From Paucisalibacillus globulus DSM 18846 (GTDB lineage: Bacteria > Bacillota > Bacilli > Bacillales > Amphibacillaceae), in the NCBI RefSeq assembly GCF_000482485.1, contig NZ_AXVK01000015.1:186001-250000 (forward strand): a stretch of DNA of 64,000 nt. The letters are read 5' to 3'. The position numbers and the translations under genes were made by a program. Positions within the stretch are counted from its first letter, which is position 1, and every line of letters begins with the position of its first letter. Below the pieces are notes generated by a model. That model worked only from the letters and a program-made list of their open reading frames with translations. It did not search any database and was not told where the DNA came from. This document shows, piece after piece, positions 25,770 through 35,633 of the stretch.

Positions 25770-27353
25770 ATGGTAGAAAACAATCATGATGTAAGGGTAA
25801 AAAAGAAAGGAATTAACAAAGTAGTTCCAATTATAATTGCGGCAGCAGTATTACTTCTTGGAGGAAGTGTAGCTGCATTTGTCCTTTTAGAAAATAATCC
25901 TAAAGTTAATTACTTACTTGCAGAAAAGAATACCTATGAGTTGTTTGTGGATCAAATGGAGGATCGCTATGGCTCTGAGATAGAGTGGTCTGAAAAGTCA
26001 CTTGAAAAGCCTATTGAAAACACCTATGAACTTACAGCAGAATTAAACATGGATTTATCAGATGGTTCAGGTGCTATATCACCTGATCAAATTATTAACA
26101 ACTCATCCATAACATTAACTACAAACTTAGATCGAAAAGAAAAACGTGCTTCCGCTGAAATTAAGGGTGGCTTTGGCAATTTTACAATTGAAGATATTAA
26201 CTTCTATCTTACATCTGAAGAGTTAATGCTGGGCTTACCATTTATTAATGAAGTCCTTCAATTAAAGGGTGCTGATTTTGGAAAGCTAGTTCAGCAATTC
26301 GACCCAATGACATTTACTGGCGAAGAAGAGTTAGATTTTAATATGCTTTTTGAAGGTAATGTAATGGCAGAAGAAGATGCTAAATATCTTCAGGATGAAT
26401 ATGCAAAAGCGCTCTATGACTCTCTTCCTGATGATGCATTTGACTCTAAAGATGAAACTGTTAAAATCGGAAGTGACAATGTAAAATCAGAAAAAATTAC
26501 TTTCCATTTATCGGAAGAGCAAGTGAAGGAAGTTTTAAAAGATACATTCACAAAAATGTCTAAGGATAAAAAACTAAAAGAAATCATTCTAGAATACGTT
26601 CAAGCACAAGGTACTGGACCGTTTGTTCTAGCTGAAAATGCTAACTTAGATATCCCTAACTTTGAAGAAGAATATGACAATCTTTTACAAGACATTATAA
26701 ACGGACTAGATGACTTTATGGTTCCAGACGGAATTACTTCCACAATTTGGGTTGCAAATGATGTTATTGTAAAACGTGACCTTTCTCTTGAAATGGGTCC
26801 TGATGAAGACCAGTTAGTGACATTTTACGTAAACGGTAATCTTAGCCAAGATAAAGCCGACTTATCATTTGAGTATGATTTTGGTTTTGTTGATCAAGAT
26901 ATTGACCAATCCCTTACACTGGAAGGAAATTTATCCAATGATAAAGGTGATATTAATGATAAAATAACGGTATCTTTTGCTGATGGTCAACTAATCTATG
27001 AATCTAATGAAACGATGAAAGATAGTAAAAAAGATTTTAATCGTACATTTTCTTTTGTAGACGCATCAGCTTATCAATTTGACCTTATTTGGTCTGGAAA
27101 TGCTGAATACAATGGAGATCAGATGAAGTCCTCTCACGAACTAACTGTTGCAAGTGATGATATCGCACAGGATCTTGGTGTGTTATCGATAAATAGAGAA
27201 GCTAAAGTATCCGATGGTGTTGAATTACCAAATGAAGATGAACTAAAAGATTTAGGAAGTATGTCATCAGAAGAAATTATGATTTACTTTGAAACAGAAG
27301 TTGCACCACAATTTGAAGAATGGTTAATGGGCATAGTCGGATTTGGATTCTAA
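25770..27353 (+). CDS. Membrane-anchored extracytoplasmic protein of an exporter operon
   Basis: This is a 527-residue protein from the ATG at 25770 (AAAGGGG 8 nt upstream). A basic N-terminus (RVKKKGINK) precedes one transmembrane helix (about 19-40), then an acidic extracytoplasmic region of about 480 residues. That region has many alternating strand patterns, for example LTTNLDRKEKRASAEIKGGF (about 106-125) and FYVNGNLSQDKADLSFEYDF. No catalytic motif is visible. The layout recalls DUF6583-type proteins near ABC-2 exporters, but I cannot confirm that. It is followed 30 nt later by an ABC permease, so it is probably an operon partner (substrate-binding, scaffold or substrate-protecting). 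Confidence 0.7.
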   Translation: MVENNHDVRVKKKGINKVVPIIIAAAVLLLGGSVAAFVLLENNPKVNYLLAEKNTYELFVDQMEDRYGSEIEWSEKSLEKPIENTYELTAELNMDLSDGSGAISPDQIINNSSITLTTNLDRKEKRASAEIKGGFGNFTIEDINFYLTSEELMLGLPFINEVLQLKGADFGKLVQQFDPMTFTGEEELDFNMLFEGNVMAEEDAKYLQDEYAKALYDSLPDDAFDSKDETVKIGSDNVKSEKITFHLSEEQVKEVLKDTFTKMSKDKKLKEIILEYVQAQGTGPFVLAENANLDIPNFEEEYDNLLQDIINGLDDFMVPDGITSTIWVANDVIVKRDLSLEMGPDEDQLVTFYVNGNLSQDKADLSFEYDFGFVDQDIDQSLTLEGNLSNDKGDINDKITVSFADGQLIYESNETMKDSKKDFNRTFSFVDASAYQFDLIWSGNAEYNGDQMKSSHELTVASDDIAQDLGVLSINREAKVSDGVELPNEDELKDLGSMSSEEIMIYFETEVAPQFEEWLMGIVGFGF

Positions 27354-27383
27354 TTTATTTAAGCATTAAAGTAGGTGAACATA

Positions 27384-28607
27384 ATGCAATTTTTAAAGCT
27401 TGTATCGTTATTCACCAAAAATAATGTAATGCAACTTTGGAGGAAGTGGAAAACACTTCCTCTTCTTTTGCTTTTTCCGTTTCTTTTGATCGGACTGGTT
27501 GCCTTTATTTTTGTGACTTATTTTACTAGCTTAGAAGAAGAACCTTTACAAATTGGTTTAGTAGACTTAGACCAGTCATCAGAAACAGAAATGGTGATGA
27601 AACTACTAGCGGATTCATCTCAACTTGGTGATTTTATACATATGAGACAAGTTACAATGAGTGAAGCTGAGAGAATGATGGACCAAGATGAATTGGTTGC
27701 TTATATACTATTCCCAGAAAGCTTTACAAAGAAATTGTATAATGGTGAATCCGTTGATGTTTCGGTAGTTGGCCATCCAAATAGGCAAATGGAGAGTTAT
27801 TTTATTAAAGAGTTAGTTGATAGTGCAGCAAGACATATAAGCTCATCACAGGCGAATATCCTAACTATTAATTACTTTGCAAAGCAATTGGACATGAATA
27901 CCGAAACAAGAAATCAGATTGTCTTAGAACAATTTAATGAATTCTTACTGTATGCAATTGGAAAAGATAATATGTTGGAGCAAAATATATTATCCAATAA
28001 CGTAACCACATCACCGAAAGAATATTTTAGTTTGGCAACTGGTTATTTTGTTCTTACTATTTGGATTTTTATTATCTATCAGATTTTATTACGAGAACAA
28101 TCAAGTGAGATTCAAACAAGAATGAAACTTTACGGTGTTACAGCGTTTCAACAGCTTATTGCTAGAATAATTATTACATTTATTTTTACCTCCTTATTGG
28201 GAACACTTTTGTTTATTGGAATAATTCATAGTTTTGAATTTGATATTTCTCAAGGTAATCACCTAAGAATGTTCTTGTTAATTAGTATATTTACCCTGAG
28301 TTTCTTATTTATATTAGCAATTATAGAAACCATTATTCGTTCGAAGAAACTACGGTTATTAGTGCAATTTATCTTAACAGCTGTTCTATTACTTGCCAGT
28401 GGTTCTCTTATTCCAGATATCTATTTACCGCTATATATTCAGGATTATTTACCTTTCATTTTTTCTAATCAAATATTCTTTTGGTTAGAAGAAATTTTAA
28501 TAAATGGAAGAGTGTATGTGGACTATGCTTCCCTATTACAAACTGTTATTATTGCGGCATTTGTAGCTACTGGGATTTCGATTTTGAAGGAGCATGTTAA
28601 ATCATGA
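27384..28607 (+). CDS. ABC-2 type permease
   Basis: This is a 407-residue ABC exporter permease. One transmembrane helix near the N-terminus (about 18-42) is followed by an extracytoplasmic domain of about 170 residues and then five or six helices (about 215-400). This is the ABC-2 layout of NatB/YhgE-like exporters. The segment EEPLQIGLVDLDQSSETEM just after the first helix is the usual start of the outer domain. The ATG at 27384 (AGGTG 6 nt upstream) is preferred to the GTG at 27375. Its stop overlaps the next start (ATGA), so it is coupled to the second permease. Confidence 0.88.
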   Translation: MQFLKLVSLFTKNNVMQLWRKWKTLPLLLLFPFLLIGLVAFIFVTYFTSLEEEPLQIGLVDLDQSSETEMVMKLLADSSQLGDFIHMRQVTMSEAERMMDQDELVAYILFPESFTKKLYNGESVDVSVVGHPNRQMESYFIKELVDSAARHISSSQANILTINYFAKQLDMNTETRNQIVLEQFNEFLLYAIGKDNMLEQNILSNNVTTSPKEYFSLATGYFVLTIWIFIIYQILLREQSSEIQTRMKLYGVTAFQQLIARIIITFIFTSLLGTLLFIGIIHSFEFDISQGNHLRMFLLISIFTLSFLFILAIIETIIRSKKLRLLVQFILTAVLLLASGSLIPDIYLPLYIQDYLPFIFSNQIFFWLEEILINGRVYVDYASLLQTVIIAAFVATGISILKEHVKS

Positions 28608-29731
28608 ATGACATTCTATACACACGCCTTCTTCTATGGAAGAAGAAAGTTCCTACAATGCTATTCTGGCTAGTCTTTCCAATAGTTGGTACATGTTTAT
28701 TTATTACGACCGCTAGTACTATTGAAGAGGACTCCAGAGTACCGATAGGGATTGTATTAGAAGATAAATCAGAGTTAGCAACAGAATTAATAAATTCAAT
28801 GGAGGCATCACGGTTAGTCGAGGTATATCTTTATTCGGAGCAGCAAGCCCTTTACGAATTAGAAAAGTATGAACTTGATAGTGTCTTTGTCATTCATGAA
28901 GGATTTGAGAATGCTATATTAAGTAATAAAAGAAATAAACTTATTTCTAGTTATCAAACAGAACTATCATTTGCCTATTCACCAGTAAAAGAAATGATTG
29001 TTTCCCTTGTTCAAGAAGAAAGTGGCCGGGCAAAGGCTGCACATTTTATTCTTCAAATGAATGAGGAGTATGGTAATAGTGAAAGCTTCACATGGAATGA
29101 AATTAATGAGAAAAGTAAACAAGTTCAACTTGATGAAAATTTATTAAATACTAGTTTTTCCTATTCAAATACAAATGATATTGTTGAAAACCCATCCCTT
29201 CTCTCATGGAACACTTGGGGTATATGGGCAATCTTTACTTTGTTGAGTACCCTTTTCTTGATGGACTGGGTGATACGTGAAAAGTCAATGGCTGTTACTA
29301 CACGATTTACCTTTATAAAGATGACTAGATTTAACTACTATCTTAAAATTATTTTATTATATTTCATGCTGTTTTTCCTATTTGACCTGATAAGCTTCGT
29401 AGTCTTTGCTATCTATTTAAACGAAGATTTTTCCACTGGCTTTCTATTCGTTATACTAACTTTTAGAATTATGCTCTGTCTTCTTATGTTTTGTCTTGTA
29501 CAATGTTTCAAAAAAATTAGTTCATTCTATGGGTTTTCTATAATGCTTACTTTAATTCTAGCCGTTATCAGTGGTGCTATTATTCCAATATTTCCACCAC
29601 TAAATAATTTAATGGAACTAATAAACCCACTTCAAGCTTTTCTAAATGGAAAACTAACGGTTCTATGGAGCATCATTGGTCTTATAACCGTTGCTCTGAT
29701 TCTCTTACGAAAGGAGAAGTCCAATGCTTGA
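28604..29731 (+). CDS. ABC-2 type permease, second subunit
   Basis: This is a 375-residue permease with the same plan as its upstream partner: a helix at about 15-35, an outer domain of about 160 residues beginning EEDSRVPIGIVLEDKSEL, and a membrane domain at about 200-370. The two are diverged but likely form a heterodimer. It overlaps the previous stop by 4 nt and the ATPase start by 8 nt, so all three are translated together. The substrate is unknown. Confidence 0.85.
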   Translation: MNDILYTRLLLWKKKVPTMLFWLVFPIVGTCLFITTASTIEEDSRVPIGIVLEDKSELATELINSMEASRLVEVYLYSEQQALYELEKYELDSVFVIHEGFENAILSNKRNKLISSYQTELSFAYSPVKEMIVSLVQEESGRAKAAHFILQMNEEYGNSESFTWNEINEKSKQVQLDENLLNTSFSYSNTNDIVENPSLLSWNTWGIWAIFTLLSTLFLMDWVIREKSMAVTTRFTFIKMTRFNYYLKIILLYFMLFFLFDLISFVVFAIYLNEDFSTGFLFVILTFRIMLCLLMFCLVQCFKKISSFYGFSIMLTLILAVISGAIIPIFPPLNNLMELINPLQAFLNGKLTVLWSIIGLITVALILLRKEKSNA

Positions 29732-30395
29732 TGTACAATCAATAACAAAAAGTTATACTAAAAATCCTATTTTACATAACCTCTCTTTTTCGGTTATGCC
29801 TGGTGAAATCATTGGACTTGTCGGTGAAAACGGTGCTGGTAAATCTACTCTGTTAAGAATACTAGCCACCATTGACAAACCAGATAATGGGAGTATCTCT
29901 TTGAATAACTTGTCATATGAATCGAATCGAAAGAAAGTTCGAAAAACAATTGGCTATGTCCCTCAGGATATCGCTGTTTGGGAAGAATTAACTGTAAAGG
30001 AAAATATGCACTTTTTTGAAAGGTTATCTTCAGAAGCAAAGAATGATGATCAACTTAAAGAGTTATGTTTAGAAATGAATCTAGAAAAATGGAATGAAAG
30101 TGTCAAGAACCTATCAGGTGGAATGAAAAGAAAATTAAATATTGCCATAACCCTCATCCATAATCCTAAATTGTTGTTATTGGACGAGCCAACTGTAGGT
30201 ATTGATTTAAAATCAAAAAAAGAAATTGGTAGCTATTTATGGAAACAGGCGAAGGAACAAAAAAGAATAATCATGTATACTTCACATGATATGGATGAAA
30301 TAAACGAACTCTGTGATAAGGTAATCTGCATTGGTAAGGATTCATTCTATGAAGAAATTCTCTCAACATCAGGGAAGGAAATTATTTCTATCTAG
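29724..30395 (+). CDS. ABC transporter ATP-binding protein
   Basis: This is a 223-residue ATPase that energises the two preceding permeases. Walker A is GENGAGKST (about 34-42), the Q-loop is GYVPQD (about 76-81), the signature is LSGGM (about 130-134), Walker B is LLLLDEPTVG (about 150-159), and the H-loop is YTSHDMDEI (about 184-192). It is slightly short at the C-terminus with no extra domain. It is the last gene of the four-gene operon. Confidence 0.93.
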   Translation: MLDVQSITKSYTKNPILHNLSFSVMPGEIIGLVGENGAGKSTLLRILATIDKPDNGSISLNNLSYESNRKKVRKTIGYVPQDIAVWEELTVKENMHFFERLSSEAKNDDQLKELCLEMNLEKWNESVKNLSGGMKRKLNIAITLIHNPKLLLLDEPTVGIDLKSKKEIGSYLWKQAKEQKRIIMYTSHDMDEINELCDKVICIGKDSFYEEILSTSGKEIISI

Positions 30396-30448
30396 TATTT
30401 TAGACAAAATATAGTAGAATAGTAGTAGAGATTAGGAGAGATTTTATT

Positions 30449-31063
30449 ATGGATATTAGACAATTACAACTGATGATGCAGTATCAAGCTATGTCAATTA
30501 TGAGTTCAAACAACAGTGGATTATCAAGTTATTCCCCTATTGTTGACCTTGCATTTAAGCAAATACTAGACAGTAAATTAGATGAACAAAATAGTGCAGA
30601 TGGCAGACAGAATAGTAACTCAGTATTGTCATCTCCACTTTTATACAATCTAAATACTATACAACCTGGTGATTCACAAGCTATACCAAGTGACTATGAT
30701 TCTATTATTGCAGAAGCTTCAAGCAAATATCAAATTGATGAAAAACTAATACATTCTGTCATTAAAACAGAATCAAATTATAATCAATTTGCTAAGAGTA
30801 GTGCCGGGGCACAAGGTTTAATGCAATTGATGCCAACAACAGCTCGTGGATTAGGTGTTTTTAATTCCTATGACGCACAACAGAATATTAATGGTGGAAC
30901 GAAGTATTTACGTGCAATGTTAGACCGTTATAACGGGAATATGGAGCTTGCATTAGCAGCATATAATGCAGGACCTGGTAATGTAGATAAATACCAAGGC
31001 GTACCACCATTTGAAGAAACACAAAATTATGTGAAGAAAGTTATGGGTAATTATTTAGCATAA
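30449..31063 (+). CDS. Lytic transglycosylase (CwlQ-like, SLT domain)
   Basis: This is a 204-residue peptidoglycan hydrolase similar to B. subtilis CwlQ (YjbJ). Residues about 1-90 are polar and low in complexity. The SLT domain at about 92-200 carries the catalytic Glu in [20 protein letters not shown], then [14 protein letters not shown], and [19 protein letters not shown]. No signal peptide is seen, as in CwlQ. AGGAGAG lies 9 nt before the ATG. It has its own short upstream spacer and terminator, so it is probably separate from the exporter operon. Confidence 0.9.
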   Translation: MDIRQLQLMMQYQAMSIMSSNNSGLSSYSPIVDLAFKQILDSKLDEQNSADGRQNSNSVLSSPLLYNLNTIQPGDSQAIPSDYDSIIAEASSKYQIDEKLIHSVIKTESNYNQFAKSSAGAQGLMQLMPTTARGLGVFNSYDAQQNINGGTKYLRAMLDRYNGNMELALAAYNAGPGNVDKYQGVPPFEETQNYVKKVMGNYLA

Positions 31064-31074
31064 GAACAAATACT

Positions 31075-31105
31075 AAAGGCACTTGCAATTTAATGCAGTG
31101 CCTTT
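31075..31105. terminator. Terminator after the transglycosylase
   Basis: AAAGGCACTTGCA (31075-31087) pairs with TGCAGTGCCTTT (31094-31105) around a 6-nt loop, with one bulge. It is between convergent genes. Confidence 0.75.
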
Positions 31106-31150
31106 AATTATCTTGTTATATAAAGAAACCTTTTTTCGGGTAATTTTATC

Positions 31151-32062
31151 TTATTTAAATTGAACAGGTATCATTGATTCATGTATTTCTCGCATTTTAA
31201 ATCCATTACTAGTCAAATATTGTAGTAATTCCTCCAAATGTGCTGAAGTTGTTTCCTTCTCGTGCAACAGAATCACTATTGGCTCTTTACCGACTAGTTG
31301 ATTTACTTGTGTTATTGTATTTTCAACAAAATCACCATTTGTTAATTGCCAATCCCTCGAATCCACATTCCAATCCCAAAGAATAAAGTTATCGTTATCC
31401 GAAGCTTCTTTAAACTTGGAAGTAATGTACGGTTTAGATCCATATGGGGCCCTTACTAAATGTGTATCGATTCCGCTAATTTCATGAATTGAATCAATTG
31501 CATGATTCATTTCATTAACAAAGTTTTCAGGTGACTTATATACTTTGGATACATCATGTGTAACTCCATGAACTCCCAGGGTATGCCCCTTTTCCTTCAT
31601 GTTCTTTACTACTTCCTTATTACGTTTCATATTCGGCTCTAGCATAAAGAATGTTGCTTTGGCTTCGTACTGGTCTAATAAATTTAATATTTCTTTAGAA
31701 GCAATTGGATGTGGCCCATCATCAAATGTTAGATAAACAATTTTTCCCGTTTCCATAGGCATTTCTGCTTCTTTGCTTTCAGATTCCTCAATAGTAGAAG
31801 TTACTTTCTCCTCATTTGGTAAAGCTATTTCACTTGTCTTATCACTTTTTTCTGGAATGGATTTATCAACCAATTCTTTTGATGGCTTCTCATAATTTGT
31901 TGAATTTGTTTTTAGGAGATTACTATTTACTGCCTCAACTTTTTTATTAGACACTAGGGCCCAAGTAAAATATGTTAATATGATAAGCATAATGACTAAG
32001 AATATTAGTGCAACTTTCCCCTTTTTATTTAATCTGTATTTTCTACGTGTTGTCATTGACAC
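31151..32062 (-). CDS. Polysaccharide deacetylase, membrane anchored
   Basis: This is a NodB-fold deacetylase acting on cell-wall or capsular N-acetylhexosamine outside the membrane. The start is taken as GTG at 32062: GAGGAG lies 9 nt upstream, which is better than for the frame start at 32095 or the ATG at 32056. A basic N-terminus and one helix (about 19-38) are followed by a polar linker and the NodB domain (about 120-300). Its motifs are VYLTFDDGPHP (motif 1), HTLGVHGVTHDVS (motif 2, a departure from the usual HTxxH spacing), RAPYGSKP (motif 3) and ILLHEK near the end (motif 5). The lysine-rich linker suggests wall contact. Confidence 0.87.
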   Translation of the reverse strand: MSMTTRRKYRLNKKGKVALIFLVIMLIILTYFTWALVSNKKVEAVNSNLLKTNSTNYEKPSKELVDKSIPEKSDKTSEIALPNEEKVTSTIEESESKEAEMPMETGKIVYLTFDDGPHPIASKEILNLLDQYEAKATFFMLEPNMKRNKEVVKNMKEKGHTLGVHGVTHDVSKVYKSPENFVNEMNHAIDSIHEISGIDTHLVRAPYGSKPYITSKFKEASDNDNFILWDWNVDSRDWQLTNGDFVENTITQVNQLVGKEPIVILLHEKETTSAHLEELLQYLTSNGFKMREIHESMIPVQFK

Positions 32063-32228
32063 AATTCCCAGCTCCTCGACAATATCTTCTATCATTATAG
32101 TAAGCTATCTTTCTATGTCATTAGTTACATTAAAATGACAATCCAGCTGTAACTAATTTGATGTTTTTTTATTTATTAATTTCGGTATACTATTATTTTA
32201 GGAACTTACGATTAAAGGATGAAAAAAA

Positions 32229-33485
32229 ATGAAGTTATTTCTTAAATTATTGTTTTTAACCGGGGCCTTGTTTGTAGTTGGAGGTTGTTCTCTTTTTCAT
32301 TCCAGTGCAGATTTAATTACGCCTCCACAACTACCTTTAGCTAAGGAAGAAATAAGAATGGCAATAGAAAAATATCTGCCAGAAAATGTTGAAATACTTA
32401 CCCCATTAAATAACCAAGCTGGAAGCCAAATTGAACTTATTGACTTAGACGGAGACCAAGTGGACGAAGCAGTCGTCTTTTATAGACCACAGCAGCAATC
32501 TGATATAATAAAAGGAGTCGTATTAAAAGACAATAACGGTTGGACGAAGGTAATGGATATTGACGGAGAGGGAAAAATTTTGGTTGATTTGGTATTTTAT
32601 GATTTAAACCAAGATGGAACATTAGAGATACTGGCGGGATTTGCCTATTCTGAGGATTCAGAGGATTATGGTTTACTAGTCTATGATATTTCTTCTGGTT
32701 CCGAGCCGAAAGTTCTACTTGATAAACCGTATTCACACTTTCTTGTAGATCAATTTTTTGATGATAAAAACAGTCTAGTATTAATCAAATTTACAAAAGG
32801 AAAACAAAATACAGTATATTTATACGAAAATCATAAAACTGACATGATAGTACAAGACCAACTAGAATTAGATTCTTATATTAATGGTTACTACAGCTAT
32901 CAAAGTGGCCAATTAACAAATACTGAATACGGTTTAATGTTGGACGCTGGTATCGGTGCACATTCAGCACAGACATTTATCATTTCGATTAAGAATGGGA
33001 AATTAACCAATATATTTACTGGAACAGACGACCCAACCTTTAAAGCATCTGCTGTTATTAGCAACGATACAAATAATGATGGCATCTTAGAATACGGTGT
33101 GCTGGAAGAACCGTATATGGAAGAACCCCTCCCATATGCTACCACACCATATATTACCGTTCACTATCAGTTAAATGATAGTTGGAAGTCTGAAGTCGTT
33201 TCTAAAGCGTACTATGACTATGAGCACCTTTTTCGAGTGGATATTCCGTTAGAATGGCCTAGGATTCAAATCGATCGTTCTGATGACCGAAGATATCTTG
33301 AAATAAAACCAGCCGGAACAGATACTGTGTTTTTTGATGTTTATATTACAAGAAACAAGAAACCATCTGGGAATGATTGGTATACATTAGCTGAAACTGA
33401 TGATTTTGTTTATCTGACCAAAACAACTAAAAACAACAATAGACAATTATTTCACTTAATAGAACCACTTGATTTCATTAACTGA
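32229..33485 (+). CDS. Lipoprotein upstream of a two-component system
   Basis: This is a 418-residue predicted lipoprotein. The signal peptide MKLFLKLLFLTGALFVVGGC ends in a VVGGC lipobox (Cys at residue 20). The mature part has Asp-rich strand-turn units, such as LIDLDGDQVDEAVVF, FYDLNQDGTLEILAGFA and SNDTNNDGILEYGVLE, which look like FG-GAP/VCBS-type calcium-binding blades. No enzyme motif is seen. The spacing to the response regulator is 11 nt and the kinase overlaps the regulator, so this is probably an accessory sensor or effector of that system. Confidence 0.75.
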   Translation: MKLFLKLLFLTGALFVVGGCSLFHSSADLITPPQLPLAKEEIRMAIEKYLPENVEILTPLNNQAGSQIELIDLDGDQVDEAVVFYRPQQQSDIIKGVVLKDNNGWTKVMDIDGEGKILVDLVFYDLNQDGTLEILAGFAYSEDSEDYGLLVYDISSGSEPKVLLDKPYSHFLVDQFFDDKNSLVLIKFTKGKQNTVYLYENHKTDMIVQDQLELDSYINGYYSYQSGQLTNTEYGLMLDAGIGAHSAQTFIISIKNGKLTNIFTGTDDPTFKASAVISNDTNNDGILEYGVLEEPYMEEPLPYATTPYITVHYQLNDSWKSEVVSKAYYDYEHLFRVDIPLEWPRIQIDRSDDRRYLEIKPAGTDTVFFDVYITRNKKPSGNDWYTLAETDDFVYLTKTTKNNNRQLFHLIEPLDFIN

Positions 33486-33496
33486 GGGATGAAAAA

Positions 33497-34168
33497 ATGG
33501 ATAAAATATTAATTATTGAAGATGAAGAAAGTATAAGAGGTTTTATAACAATAAACCTAAAAAGATTCGGGTTTTCCGTAATGGAGGCGGAGACTGGTGA
33601 AGACGGACTACAACTATTAGAAAAAAACCCTGACACATCCATTATTTTATTGGATATTATGCTTCCGGGTATTGATGGCTTCGAGGTTGCAAAGAAAATT
33701 CGTGAAACTAATCAACAAATGGGGATTATCATGTTAACAGCAAAAACAACAGAGTCTGACAAAGTATTTGGACTTATGACAGGTGCTGATGACTATATTC
33801 CAAAACCCTTTAGTCCAAATGAATTAATTGCTAGAATTAATTCATTGCTGCGTCGAATGAATCTAAAAAACACAAATTTAATGGCTGGAGTAAGATTGGA
33901 TAGAGAACAGCGTTGTATACAAAAGAACGGGGTTAAAATCGAGCTCTCCCCTACAGAATATGGAATTATTTCCATACTTGTTCTTGCAAAAGGAAAGGCA
34001 GTTAGTAGGAATGATATTCTGGATGAGGTCTGGGGGCTTGACTTTCCTGGAGATCCTAAAATTGTTGACGTAAATATCCGTCGTATTAGACAAAAGATAG
34101 AAGATACACCGTCAAATCCAAAATACGTTCAAACTGTTTGGGGTTATGGATATAAATGGGAAAGTTAA
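33497..34168 (+). CDS. OmpR/PhoB-family response regulator
   Basis: This is a 223-residue regulator. The receiver domain (about 1-115) shows the acidic pair in IIEDEES, the phospho-Asp in ILLDIMLPGIDG (about residue 51), MLTAKT, and the Lys in DDYIPKPF. The winged-helix DNA-binding domain is at about 125-222 with LSPTEYGI and VDVNIRRIRQKI. Its stop lies inside the kinase start region (overlap 13 nt). The target genes cannot be deduced; the lipoprotein just upstream is the likely co-regulated gene. Confidence 0.93.
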   Translation: MDKILIIEDEESIRGFITINLKRFGFSVMEAETGEDGLQLLEKNPDTSIILLDIMLPGIDGFEVAKKIRETNQQMGIIMLTAKTTESDKVFGLMTGADDYIPKPFSPNELIARINSLLRRMNLKNTNLMAGVRLDREQRCIQKNGVKIELSPTEYGIISILVLAKGKAVSRNDILDEVWGLDFPGDPKIVDVNIRRIRQKIEDTPSNPKYVQTVWGYGYKWES

Positions 34169-35559
34169 AGAAATCAAAAGGGATACGAAAACAACTCTTA
34201 CAATTACACCTATTCATTATTACACTAACCGTGATCTTATTCGAAAGTATTTTCTTTATTGGTATTTATCAATACTATTATAGAAATACAGAGCAGGTTA
34301 TTTCCTCCCATGCCGAGAGTTCAGCAAACTTTGCCATGAAATTCTCAGACCTATCACCTTACAATGTAAAAAATAGCCTCCCAGACATGATTCACGAATT
34401 TAGAATGGAAGGGGCTGAAATGCAAATTGTTTTACCATCTGGGAAGATAGTAGCTTCTTCGACCGGATTTCTTCCGGAGTATTCTATTAAAGAAAATACA
34501 TTAAATCAAGCGTCTATTGACCGGCCTAGCATTTGGAAAGGGAAAAACCCAGGAACCGATGAACGGATCATGGCTGCAATTGTACCATTAAAATACGAAG
34601 GTCAAACAGTCATCTATTTTCGATATATTATTTCACTATCCAACATCGATCACCTTGTACAGAATATAATTACCATTGCTTTAGTAATTGGATTAGGCAT
34701 TGTCTTACTAGTTTTATTATTAAGTAAAGCACTAGCTAAAAAAATCACCACACCATTGACACAAATAACAGAAGCCTCTAAACGTTTTGCGAAAGGTGAT
34801 TTTGACGCTAGTATCAATGAGAATTATATTGGAGAACTAGGGACACTTGCAAAATCCTTTAATGAAATGTGCAATGCATTATTACAGCATGAGAAGCTAA
34901 AAGACCAATTCGTTTCTTCAGTCTCCCATGAATTGCGAACACCATTAACAAGTATTAAAGGATGGAGCGAAACATTAATGGTAGGAAGTTTAAATAATCC
35001 TGATGAAATGAATACCGGAATGAAGATCATTACCAAAGAAACTGAACGACTTATTATTCTAGTAGAAGAATTATTGGACTTTTCCAGAATGAATAACGAG
35101 GCATTTCATATTGAACCAAATAGCTTCAATATTGAAAAGATAATCCAGGAAGTCACACAACAATTAGAAAAGCAATTTAGAAAAAAACAAATCGAAGTAG
35201 AGATTTACATCGCTAATAGTATAGATATTATTGCAGATCGTAATCGTATCAAGCAGGTCCTTATAAACCTGCTCGATAATGCGATTAAATTCAGTAATCC
35301 TGGAGGAAAAATATTTGTCTCCAGCTATCAACATGGAAACCATTGTATGATTGAAGTAGAAGATAATGGAGTGGGTATTAAAAATACCGATATGCCCAAT
35401 ATCTCCAATCCCTTTTATAAACTAAATCCGAAGACTACTGGTGTAGGTCTTGGGCTGGCCATAAGCAAGCATATTGTTGAGCTTCATCATGGGCGATTGA
35501 CGATTGAAAGTACATTTGGGCAAGGTACAAAAGTAACAATCAGTATACCCATGAATTAA
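34156..35559 (+). CDS. Sensor histidine kinase
   Basis: This is a 467-residue kinase with two transmembrane helices (about 17-38 and 168-192) around a 130-residue extracytoplasmic domain containing MQIVLPSGKIVASSTG, a PAS-like/Cache-like pattern. A HAMP linker (about 193-245) leads to HisKA with VSHELRTPLTS (His about 257) and the ATPase domain with NLLDNAIKFSNPG (N box), VEDNGVGI (G1) and GVGLGLAIS (G2). It pairs with the overlapping response regulator. The ligand is unknown. Confidence 0.93.
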   Translation: MGKLKKSKGIRKQLLQLHLFIITLTVILFESIFFIGIYQYYYRNTEQVISSHAESSANFAMKFSDLSPYNVKNSLPDMIHEFRMEGAEMQIVLPSGKIVASSTGFLPEYSIKENTLNQASIDRPSIWKGKNPGTDERIMAAIVPLKYEGQTVIYFRYIISLSNIDHLVQNIITIALVIGLGIVLLVLLLSKALAKKITTPLTQITEASKRFAKGDFDASINENYIGELGTLAKSFNEMCNALLQHEKLKDQFVSSVSHELRTPLTSIKGWSETLMVGSLNNPDEMNTGMKIITKETERLIILVEELLDFSRMNNEAFHIEPNSFNIEKIIQEVTQQLEKQFRKKQIEVEIYIANSIDIIADRNRIKQVLINLLDNAIKFSNPGGKIFVSSYQHGNHCMIEVEDNGVGIKNTDMPNISNPFYKLNPKTTGVGLGLAISKHIVELHHGRLTIESTFGQGTKVTISIPMN

Positions 35560-35585
35560 CAAGCTGAAAGATACCAATATAATAA

Positions 35586-35619
35586 AAAGGTAGTCCATAC
35601 TAATTGGGCTTCCTCTTTA
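35586..35619. terminator. Terminator-like hairpin after the kinase
   Basis: AGGTAGTCC (35588-35596) pairs with GGGCTTCCT (35606-35614) with one mismatch and one wobble, followed by CTTTATT. It is between convergent genes. Confidence 0.5.
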
Positions 35620-35633
35620 TTATACCAAGATAA

